Assembly: GCA_011773795.1 (NCBI GenBank)
Contig: WVWW01000234.1
Span: 19,003-34,553, forward strand
Direction of reading: 5' to 3'
DNA from: Acidobacteriota bacterium
Lineage (GTDB): Bacteria; Acidobacteriota; Polarisedimenticolia; Polarisedimenticolales; Polarisedimenticolaceae
DNA length: 15,551 bases
The notes under the pieces were generated by a model, which searched no databases, was not told where the DNA came from, and was given only the letters and a program-made list of their open reading frames with translations. The position numbers were made by a program, and so were the translations under genes. Below, piece after piece: positions 6,556 to 13,224 of this stretch (its first letter is position 1; each line of letters starts with the position of its first letter).

Positions 6556-8634
6556 ATGTTTTCCGACCTGTCCAAGGTGCGCAACATCGGGATCAGCGCG
6601 CACATCGATTCCGGCAAGACGACGCTGACCGAGCGCATCCTGTTCTACACGCAGCGGATCCGGGAGATCCACGACGTCAAGGGCAAGGACGGCGTCGGCG
6701 CGACGATGGACTCGATGGAGCTCGAGCGCGAGCGCGGCATCACGATCGCCTCGGCGGCGACCTACTGCCAGTGGGACGAGCACCACATCAACATCATCGA
6801 CACCCCCGGTCACGTCGATTTCACGATCGAGGTCGAGCGGTCGCTGCGGGTTCTCGACGGCGCGGTGCTGGTCCTCTGTGCGGTCGCCGGCGTCCAGTCA
6901 CAGTCCCTCACCGTCGACCGACAGATGCGACGCTACAAGGTCCCGCGGCTGGCCTTCGTCAACAAGGCCGACCGCTCGGGCGCCAACCCGTACCGCGTCG
7001 TCGAGGAGCTCAAGGACAAGCTCAAGCTCAACGCCGTGCTGATGCAGCTCCCGATCGGGCTCGAGGCGGAGCACGAGGGCGTCGTCGACCTGGTCGAGAT
7101 GCGGGCGCTGTACTTCGAGGGCGATAACGGCGAGACGATCCGCGAAGACGAGATTCCCGAGCACATGCGCGAGGCGGCCGAGGAAAAACGCAACGAGATC
7201 ATCGAGGCGGCCTCGATGTTCAACGACGAGCTGCTCGAAGCGGCGCTCGAGGACAACGCCACGCCCGAGCAGATCCACGCCGGCGTCCGTCGCGGGGTGC
7301 TCGATCTGGGCCTCACCCCGGTGTTCGTGGGGTCGGCTTACAAGAACAAGGGAGTTCAGCCGCTGCTCGACGCGGTGGTGCGGTACCTGCCGGACCCGAC
7401 CGAGATCGAGAATGTCGCGCTCGACCTCGACGACGACGAGCGTGAGTTCGAGGTCAACGTCGATCCCGAGCAACCGTTGATCGCGCTCGCTTTCAAGCTC
7501 GATGAGGGCCGTTTCGGCCAGTTGACCTACTTGCGCATTTACCAGGGCACGCTCAAGAAAGGCGACACGATTTTCAACAGCCGCATGAGCCGGGACATCC
7601 GCGTCGGCCGCTTGGTTCGCATGCACGCCGACGAGATGGAGGATATCGAGAGCGCCGCGGCGGGCGACATCGTGGCGCTGTTCGGGATCGACTGCGCCTC
7701 CGGCGACACCTTCACCGCGAATCGGCGCGCGGTGGCGATGAGCTCGATCCACGTCCCCGAACCGGTGATCCACATCGCGATCAAGGCCAAGGACCGCAAG
7801 ACCGAGGGCAACGTGGCCAAGGCGCTCGCACGGTTCGTCAAGGAGGATCCCACGTTCCGGACGCGGGTCGACGAGGAGTCTGCGGAGACGATCATCTCGG
7901 GGATGGGCGAGCTGCACCTCGACGTCTACATCGAGCGCATGAAACGCGAGTACAACGCGGAGGTCGAGACGGGCCAGCCGCAGGTGGCCTATCGCGAGGC
8001 GATCAGCCGCCGGGCCGAGTTCGACTACACCCACAAGAAGCAGACCGGTGGCTCCGGCCAGTACGGCCGCGTCGCCGGCTACATCGAGCCGTTCGAGGCC
8101 GGCGACTTCGAGTTCGTCAACGAGATCCGCGGCGGCGTGATCCCGACCGAGTTCATCCCGGCGGTCGAGAAGGGCTTCCGTGCGGCGATGGACAAGGGCA
8201 AGCTGATCGGCTTCCCGGTCACCGGGCTGCGCGTCTGCATCAACGACGGCGCGGCCCACGCGGTCGACTCCTCGGACATGGCGTTCCAGGCCGCGGCCCG
8301 CGGGGCGTTTGTGGAGACTTACAGCAAGTCGAAGCCGCAGATCCTCGAGCCGATCATGCGCGTGGCCGTCGAGGGACCCGGGGAGTTCCAGGGCGCGTTC
8401 GTGCGCTCGGTGATGCAGCGCCGGGGCGTGATCGTCGGCACGACGGAATCGGAGGGCTTCGTCCGTGTGGAGGCGGACGTTCCCTTGTCGATGATGTTCG
8501 GCTACTCGACCGATCTGCGGTCGTCGACCCAGGGCAAGGCGGAGTACACGATGGAGTTCGCCAAGTACGCGCCGGTACCCGCCGAGGTCTCCGAGGAACT
8601 GATCAAGAAATACCGCAACGAAAGCGACTCCTGA
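6556..8634 (+). CDS. fusA: Elongation factor G, mitochondrial EF-G1/spdEFG1 type
   Basis: This GTPase moves tRNAs and mRNA through the ribosome after each peptide bond. The 692-residue length is normal for EF-G. G motifs: AHIDSGKT at 15-22, RGIT at 60-63 (Thr63), DTPGH at 82-86, NKAD at 136-139 and GSA at 259-261; domain IV shows TGGSGQYGRV. The Ser in AHIDSGKTT (Ala in ordinary EF-G), the insert KGKDGVGA at about 42-49 and LVLCAVAGVQ match human mitochondrial GFM1 strikingly. These traits mark the bacterial spdEFG1 group, thought to do translocation only while a second EF-G recycles ribosomes. ATG 6556 directly precedes the conserved KVRNIGISAH start. The gene stands alone, not in the usual rpsL-rpsG-fusA-tuf operon, and is followed after eight bases by an ATPase gene. 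The product is certain; the subtype is strongly supported. Confidence 0.96.
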   Translation: MFSDLSKVRNIGISAHIDSGKTTLTERILFYTQRIREIHDVKGKDGVGATMDSMELERERGITIASAATYCQWDEHHINIIDTPGHVDFTIEVERSLRVLDGAVLVLCAVAGVQSQSLTVDRQMRRYKVPRLAFVNKADRSGANPYRVVEELKDKLKLNAVLMQLPIGLEAEHEGVVDLVEMRALYFEGDNGETIREDEIPEHMREAAEEKRNEIIEAASMFNDELLEAALEDNATPEQIHAGVRRGVLDLGLTPVFVGSAYKNKGVQPLLDAVVRYLPDPTEIENVALDLDDDEREFEVNVDPEQPLIALAFKLDEGRFGQLTYLRIYQGTLKKGDTIFNSRMSRDIRVGRLVRMHADEMEDIESAAAGDIVALFGIDCASGDTFTANRRAVAMSSIHVPEPVIHIAIKAKDRKTEGNVAKALARFVKEDPTFRTRVDEESAETIISGMGELHLDVYIERMKREYNAEVETGQPQVAYREAISRRAEFDYTHKKQTGGSGQYGRVAGYIEPFEAGDFEFVNEIRGGVIPTEFIPAVEKGFRAAMDKGKLIGFPVTGLRVCINDGAAHAVDSSDMAFQAAARGAFVETYSKSKPQILEPIMRVAVEGPGEFQGAFVRSVMQRRGVIVGTTESEGFVRVEADVPLSMMFGYSTDLRSSTQGKAEYTMEFAKYAPVPAEVSEELIKKYRNESDS

Positions 8635-8642
8635 GGAAACTG

Positions 8643-9347
8643 ATGCGCCGTAAGGAAATCAACGAACGTTCGCCCGTCCGCTTGCTCGAGGCCTCGATCC
8701 ACGGCGGCCTGGGCGCGGGCAACATCGGCGTCGTCGTCGCCCGGCACGGCGTGGGCAAGACCGCGTTCCTCGTCGGCGTGGCGCTCGACGACCTGATGCG
8801 CGGCCGCAAGGTGCTGCACGTCTCGCTGGAGGAGTCGAGCGAGCGGGTGCGGTCGTTCTACGACGAGATCTTCAGCGATCTGGCCCACGAGCGAGAGCTC
8901 GAGGACGTCTGGCGGGTGCGGCTGGAGCTCGAGCGAAACCGCCGGATCCATTGTTACCTCGACGGGACGTTCTCGATCCAGAAACTGCGCGACGCGATCT
9001 ACATGAATCGAGATCACGGCGACTTCCACCCCGTCGCGATCATGCTCGACGGGTTCCCGTTCGCCGACACGGCAGAGCAGGAGATCGACCAACTCCGAGA
9101 GATCGCCAGGGAGCTGGACGCCGAGCTGTGGATGACCGCGGTGAGCCACCGCGAGGACAAGACCGACGAGAGCGGGATTCCCGCGCCGCTGGCCGGTCTG
9201 GTCGACAAGATCGACGTGATCCTGCAGATGGCCCACGACACCAAGGCCGTTCACGTCTCGCTGCTGAAGGATCACGACAACCCGGATGTCTCGGATCTAC
9301 GTCTGGCGCTGGATCCGACGACGATGCTGCTGCGCCGCGAGCGCTAG
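8643..9347 (+). CDS. RecA/DnaB/KaiC-like P-loop ATPase, role unknown
   Basis: This 234-residue single-domain ATPase resembles the core of DnaB helicase or KaiC. The Walker A is ARHGVGKT at 33-40 (Lys39, Thr40), with Ala in place of the usual first Gly. HVSLEES at 59-65 matches the DnaB SLEMS strand; Glu63 is the probable catalytic base. VAIMLD at 131-136 is the Walker B. A strand near 160-168 (ELWMTAVSH) is followed by a loop, and DKIDVILQM comes near 188-196, where DnaB-like proteins sense the bound nucleotide. There is no helicase N-terminal domain and no DNA-binding loop I can name. The start is firm: GAGGA at 8633-8637 overlaps the fusA stop and precedes ATG 8643 by five bases, so it is probably translationally coupled to fusA. 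A role in translation or ribosome handling is suggested only by context. Confidence 0.75.
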   Translation: MRRKEINERSPVRLLEASIHGGLGAGNIGVVVARHGVGKTAFLVGVALDDLMRGRKVLHVSLEESSERVRSFYDEIFSDLAHERELEDVWRVRLELERNRRIHCYLDGTFSIQKLRDAIYMNRDHGDFHPVAIMLDGFPFADTAEQEIDQLREIARELDAELWMTAVSHREDKTDESGIPAPLAGLVDKIDVILQMAHDTKAVHVSLLKDHDNPDVSDLRLALDPTTMLLRRER

Positions 9348-9446
9348 TCGGCCGTATTCCCGGTTTTCGGGTCAAAAAAGTCCCAAAGAATCAGACATTG
9401 GGGGGCGGCAAACCCGGCCACCCGTGCATACCTTCCTTTACGGCAA

Positions 9447-9459
9447 GCGGATTCTCCGC
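9447..9459. repeat. Small inverted repeat within the barrel-gene promoter
   Basis: GCGGA and TCCGC flank a three-base spacer, just upstream of the extended -10 at 9463. The position, in the -35/spacer region, is where a repressor operator would lie. The stem is short and could be chance in GC-rich DNA. Confidence 0.25.
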
Positions 9460-9462
9460 ATC

Positions 9463-9471
9463 TGCTAGGCT
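9463..9471 (+). promoter_or_regulatory. Extended -10 promoter of the barrel gene
   Basis: TGCTAGGCT is identical to the element ahead of the MscS gene. No good -35 is seen at 17-18 bases upstream. The predicted transcript start near 9478 leaves a leader of about 40 bases that carries a clear ribosome site (GGGAGG at 9504-9509). Confidence 0.42.
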
Positions 9472-9517
9472 GCGCGCGAGCACGGTCGTGACGATGAACG
9501 GACGGGAGGCGACGGGC

Positions 9518-10285
9518 ATGGTGTCCAGATGGATGACCACGGCCATCCTTTTGGTCGGACTGAGCTTCTCCGCCGAAGCCGCGGAGTTCGAGTTCCGCCA
9601 TATCAACGATCTGTTTTCGGCTTCACCGATCGAGGATGACCTGTACACGGCCACGCTCGGGTTATCGGGTAGGGTCGATGGCTGGACCTTCAAGCTGGAC
9701 GAATTCCTGTTCACCGATCGCGGCCGTGGCCTGCGCTTCGACGAGACCTACCTCACGGTGTCCCGGGAACTACTCCCTGCGGAGTCGAAATGGGGCGTAC
9801 GTGCGGAGCTCGGCGCGGCTCGGGTGGGTCGCGGCCTCTACGGGGAGCGGCTTCAAAACTTCGTCCACGAAGTTCTGCAGCAGGAGAAGCTCAACCTGAC
9901 CTACGCGACGGAGATGCAGAGTCACGTGTTCGTCCATCTTGATGTCAAACGCACCTTCGAGCCGGTCGGGGTGGCCACGATCGCTCCGCTGGTCGAGCTC
10001 GAGTCCGCGGGTTTCAAGAAGCACGCCCGCCTCGCCCTCGGCGTGACCTGGGAGCTTGGGCAAGGTTTCGACCTCTATACGGAGGGCGGCGTGCGCTTCA
10101 GCGAAACGAACTACGCCCCGCTCGAGCCGTGGCTGCGCGACCAGGAGCCGACGCTGACGGTCGGCGCAGGGTACAAGCGCTGGTTCCGTCTGACCTGGAC
10201 GTCGAATTACTTCGGAACGAGCGACAATCACTGGCACGTGACGGCTCGCGCGCAGTGGGGCGCGCAGCTCCGCAACCGGCGCTAG
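9518..10285 (+). CDS. Secreted outer-membrane barrel protein, LpxR (DUF2219)-like
   Basis: This is a 255-residue exported protein. Residues 1-18 form a signal peptide with likely cleavage after SAEA. The mature part alternates polar and apolar residues in strand-like runs with aromatic girdles, as in a beta-barrel. INDLFS near the mature N-terminus, DDLYTATLGLSG after it and GERLQNFVHEVL around residue 110 resemble the Asn-Asp, Tyr-Thr and GxxVQNxVH stretches of LpxR, an outer-membrane enzyme that removes 3'-acyl chains from lipid A. The segment following that helix in LpxR relatives seems shortened here, so activity is doubtful. ATG 9518 is preferred over ATG 9494 because GGGAGG at 9504-9509 sits eight bases before it and it directly gives a signal peptide. 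It ends eight bases from the stop of the convergent OmpA-domain gene. Barrel: fairly sure; LpxR relationship: tentative. Confidence 0.6.
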   Translation: MVSRWMTTAILLVGLSFSAEAAEFEFRHINDLFSASPIEDDLYTATLGLSGRVDGWTFKLDEFLFTDRGRGLRFDETYLTVSRELLPAESKWGVRAELGAARVGRGLYGERLQNFVHEVLQQEKLNLTYATEMQSHVFVHLDVKRTFEPVGVATIAPLVELESAGFKKHARLALGVTWELGQGFDLYTEGGVRFSETNYAPLEPWLRDQEPTLTVGAGYKRWFRLTWTSNYFGTSDNHWHVTARAQWGAQLRNRR

Positions 10286-10293
10286 GCCGTTCT

Positions 10294-11958
10294 CTACTTC
10301 GACGCGACTCCCTGAGCCGAGGCACTGATGACCAGCTCGACGCGGCGATTGCGGCGTCGGCCCTCGCTGGTGGTGTTGTCCGCCATCGGTCGATCCATGC
10401 CGAAGCCGATCGCCTCCAGGCGTGTGCGGTCGAGCCCCTGCGACGCGAGTAGCGCCAGCACCGCGTTCGCCCGTTGCTGGGACAGCGTCAGGTTGTGAGC
10501 GGCGCTGCCGGTCGAATCCGTGTGCCCTTCGATCAGCACGTGTTGGTCGGGGAGGATCAGCAGGATGCCCGCGAGTTTCGCCAGCGCCAGCTGAGCGTCG
10601 TGCTTGAGCGTGGCCTCGTCGACGTCGAACAGGATGTCCGGCAGGTTGACGACGAAGCCGCGGGCCGAGTCCTTGGTCTCGGCGACGTGGGACAGCGCCG
10701 ACTGGAGCCGGCCCTGGATCTCCTCTTTCTCGAGTCGGAGTTTTTCCGCCAGCCGTTGCTGTTCGGTTTTCTCGATCTCGAGAGCTTCCTTGCTCTCGCG
10801 CAGCTCCGTCGATTCTTCCTCGAGCTCGGCCTTGTCCGCCTGGAGTTGGCGAGACAGGGTCTCGAGGGAAACTTTCTCCTGGCGCAGCAACGCCGCCTCG
10901 TTTTCGAGCGACGACTTGTCGCGGAACAATTGTGCCGACTCGAGTTGCAGTTCGTTCTTTTCCTGGCGCATCTGCACCATCGCCATTTCGAGGGAGGCTT
11001 TCTCGGTGCGCAGCGCGGCCGTCTCGCTCGCGGTCCGCTCACGCTCGGCTCGCGCCAGGCGCGCTTCCTCGCGGGCCTGCTCGGTCAAACGTTGCGCCTT
11101 CGCGACAGCGTTCTCCGCTTCGGCCGCTCGTCGCTCGAGCGCGGCCGTTTCCTCGCGACGACGGGCCAACTCTTCCTCGACGCGGATCGCTTCGAGCCGG
11201 TGATGCGAGATGTTCAGGGCCTCGTTGCTGAGCGCCACGGCCCGTCTCGACGCATCCAGCAGCTCGCGACCGCGGCTGGTCTGCCTGGCGATCGCGTTGG
11301 CGTGGCTGAGTGCCTCGGCAGCCTCACCGTAGATTTGGGCGGCGTGTGTCTGCGCTCCGATCTCGACCGCGAGATCGAACGCCTTGCGCGCCTGGAGAAG
11401 CTCGAGCGGAACATCGGAGTCCCACTTCAGGTGGGAGATCCCGTCCATGTAGTGTTCCGGGGCTTCCACGAACCCCTTGAACGGGAACGAGGAAGCGAGA
11501 TTGGACTGGCCGGCGGGGGCCACGTTGCGGAACATCAGTAGCTCGGAGGGGCGGGACACCAGATTGTAGGCCTCCGCGGTCACGACCAGGGCGAAGTTCT
11601 TCTGCCCGCTGTAGAAGGTCAGACGGCCACTCGGTTTCGGCGTGAGAAGCTCGCCGAGATTCTCGGCGTTGCCGTCCCGGGTGACGGCCCAGACGACGTA
11701 GCAGGTCACGTCGCCGCCGAACAGGATCGCCGGCTTCATCTTCGTGAAGCTGATCTCGATCTTCGCCTGTCCCTGACGGTGGATGACTTCCGCCTCCAAG
11801 CGGGCCGCGGGCGCCGCGGGCCGGTTGACGATCGGCAGATCGATCGAGCGTTTCTCCGGAAACGCGATACTCTGGAGCTCGACGGGCTCGGCGGCCAGGG
11901 CCGCGACCGATGCCACGGCCCAGAGCAGGACGATGACGACTGAGTGTTTGCGGGCCAT
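10294..11958 (-). CDS. OmpA-domain, coiled-coil envelope protein
   Basis: This 554-residue exported protein probably anchors the envelope to peptidoglycan. Residues 1-22 are a signal peptide with cleavage after ALA. A beta-rich domain (about 25-147) contains CYVVWAVTRDGNAENLGEL, a signature I associate with uncharacterised N-terminal domains of OmpA-type proteins in acidobacteria and deltaproteobacteria. A helical part follows (about 180-245, with LLQARKAFDLAVEIGA). A long Glu/Arg/Lys/Leu coiled coil spans about 252-421. The OmpA C-terminal domain is at about 433-545, with GHTDSTGS, LSQQRANAV, GFGMDRP and GRRRNRRVE; the Asp of GHTD and the Arg of NRRVE are the usual diaminopimelate-binding residues. 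ATG 11958 is chosen because GGAGGG lies eight bases upstream and the signal peptide begins there. It is divergent from the M20 pseudogene and convergent with the barrel gene. Confidence 0.88.
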   Translation of the reverse strand: MARKHSVVIVLLWAVASVAALAAEPVELQSIAFPEKRSIDLPIVNRPAAPAARLEAEVIHRQGQAKIEISFTKMKPAILFGGDVTCYVVWAVTRDGNAENLGELLTPKPSGRLTFYSGQKNFALVVTAEAYNLVSRPSELLMFRNVAPAGQSNLASSFPFKGFVEAPEHYMDGISHLKWDSDVPLELLQARKAFDLAVEIGAQTHAAQIYGEAAEALSHANAIARQTSRGRELLDASRRAVALSNEALNISHHRLEAIRVEEELARRREETAALERRAAEAENAVAKAQRLTEQAREEARLARAERERTASETAALRTEKASLEMAMVQMRQEKNELQLESAQLFRDKSSLENEAALLRQEKVSLETLSRQLQADKAELEEESTELRESKEALEIEKTEQQRLAEKLRLEKEEIQGRLQSALSHVAETKDSARGFVVNLPDILFDVDEATLKHDAQLALAKLAGILLILPDQHVLIEGHTDSTGSAAHNLTLSQQRANAVLALLASQGLDRTRLEAIGFGMDRPMADNTTSEGRRRNRRVELVISASAQGVASK

Positions 11959-12025
11959 TCCAAATCCCTCCAATCTCGGCGAACATAGGGCCGGCACGGG
12001 TCGCAGACCAGTTTTCGTGGGAAAA

Positions 12026-12042
12026 GGGCCTTGTTCCGGCCC
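12026..12042. repeat. Inverted repeat between the OmpA-domain gene and the M20 relic
   Basis: GGGCC and GGCCC are separated by seven bases (TTGTTCC), 19 bases before the M20 ATG. It could be an operator or a leader hairpin. The surrounding 102-base gap (11959-12060) also holds ribosome sites for both divergent genes and a TATGTT-like -10 for the OmpA gene at 11982-11987 (minus). Confidence 0.25.
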
Positions 12043-12060
12043 CTGTCGAGGAGAACGACG

Positions 12061-12961
12061 ATGAGACTCAGGTTGGCATTCCTAGGGGCCCTCTGGATGC
12101 TTTGCTGGTGCGGGCCGACATGGACGGTCTGCCGGTCAAGGAGGCCAGCGGGTTACGCTATGCGTCGGTCGCGACCCAGGTCGACCGGACCGGGCGCGAG
12201 GTCCCGTCGCGCTGGCGTTTCACGTTTCCGCGGGAGAACCGGCCGGGAAGCTGTCGGTGCCGAGCGGGCCCGTCGCGTCCTCGGCGGACAGTGTCGACAT
12301 CGTCGTGCGCGGCGTCGGCGCTCACGGCGCGTCTCCTCACAAGGGCAAGGATCCGATCTACATCGCGTCCCAGATCGTCATCGCGTTGCAAAGCCTGATC
12401 AGTCGCGAGGTCTCGCCGCTGCGCCCGGGGGTCGTCACGGTGGGGTCGTTCCACGCCGGCTTCAAACACAACATCATCCCCGACGAGGCGCGTCTCCAGC
12501 TCGCGGTCCGGTCCAACGACAAGGAGACGCGCGAACATCTTCTCGACGGCATCGAACGGATCGCGAACGGCATCGGAACGGCCGCGGGTCTTCCCGAAGA
12601 GCTTCTTCCATTGGTGCAACCGGCCGGTGAGTTCACGCCCCCCACGGTCAACGATGACGCGTTGTCCCGCCGGATCCGCGAAGCGCTGATCCGTCAACTC
12701 GGCGCAGATGCGTTCTACGAGGAAACCTACGACGGGATGGGGGCCGAGGACTTCGCCTACTTCGTGGAGACCGAGGAGGACGTCCCGGGCTGCTACTTCT
12801 CGGTCGGCGGCACGCCGCAGGCCGATCTCGACGCGGCGGCTGAGGGCGGACCCCCGATTCCGTCGCACCACTCGCCGTTCTTCAAGGTCGAACCGCGCTC
12901 GTCGGTGACCGCGGGAGTGCAAGCAATGACACTCGCCGTACTGGAACTCCTGGGCAAGTAG
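12061..12961 (+). pseudogene. Broken M20-family peptidase/amidohydrolase with two internal losses
   Basis: M20 enzymes are two-metal peptidases and N-acyl amino acid hydrolases; this one was probably exported. Three pieces lie in three frames. From ATG 12061 (GAGGAG just upstream) frame 1 gives a signal-peptide start, MRLRLAFLGALW. From about 12090 to 12206 another frame gives LLVRADMDGLPVKEASGL and VDRTGREVP, the first catalytic strand. From about 12207 a third frame gives VALAFHVSAGEPAGK, then the dimerisation and C-terminal catalytic parts (VRGVGAHGASPHKGKDP, KHNIIPDEA, GMGAEDFAYF, HHSPFF) to TAG at 12959-12961. Missing are the 80-100 residues after the signal peptide and about 80 residues that should hold the CGHD metal site and the PAEE glutamates. 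With both essential motifs gone, the product cannot be active. Each join is where sequence was lost; real decay or assembly collapse are both possible. Confidence 0.85.
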
Positions 12962-12972
12962 ATCGCGTGGTG

Positions 12973-12981
12973 TGTTAGCAT
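12973..12981 (+). promoter_or_regulatory. Extended -10 promoter of the riboswitch-btuB unit
   Basis: TGTTAGCAT is an extended -10 (TG-n-TAGCAT), 12 bases after the M20 relic stop. The predicted transcript start near 12988 falls just before the riboswitch aptamer. The -35 region shows no good match. Confidence 0.45.
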
Positions 12982-12994
12982 CCGAGTGTTATCG

Positions 12995-13155
12995 CTGCAG
13001 GTGCCCCGATGGCCGTCCGGCCCGAGGGGATAAACGGGAAGCCGGTGAGAGACCGGCGCTGCCCCCGCAACGGTAAGCGAAGTCACGGCGGTCAAGACAG
13101 CCACTGTGCTTGGTGCATGGGAAGGCGGCCGCCCGCGGGTCCGGGAGACCCGATT
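12995..13155 (+). promoter_or_regulatory. Cobalamin (B12) riboswitch
   Basis: This leader RNA element binds adenosylcobalamin or a related cobalamin and lowers expression of the downstream receptor when B12 is plentiful. Hallmarks are present in order: GGTGCCCC (13000-13007), with CCCC able to pair with GGGG at 13026-13029; the small hairpin GGCC-GTCC-GGCC; GGGAAGCCGGTG (13036-13047); the P5 pairing GCCGGT/ACCGGC; GCCCCCGCAACGGTAAGCG (13061-13079); the B12 box GCCACTG (13100-13106); TGCATGGGAAGGCGG (13114-13127); and CCGGGAGACC at the 3' end. The following 70 bases can form CGCGAGC/GCTCGCG (13156-13162 with 13192-13198) upstream of GGAGGT at 13215-13220, so control of ribosome access is likely. 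The downstream btuB-type gene confirms the ligand class. Confidence 0.95.
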
Positions 13156-13224
13156 CGCGAGCCCGTATACCGGCCCGCAGCCGAATAGAGAGCTCGCGCT
13201 TTCGGGCGGAACGCGGAGGTCGTC

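Noticed and set aside
6898..8259. Open frame of 453 codons on the minus strand
   Set aside because: Antisense to fusA, whose conserved protein sequence explains the region fully.
9359..9371. CCCGGTTTTCGGG hairpin after the ATPase gene as a terminator
   Set aside because: The stem is only four bases and is followed by an A run, not a T run, on the plus strand; no T run on the minus side either.
9348..9517. Possible small gene between the ATPase and barrel genes
   Set aside because: Frames here are extensions of neighbours with no start, ribosome site or recognisable protein; the region looks like promoter and leader.
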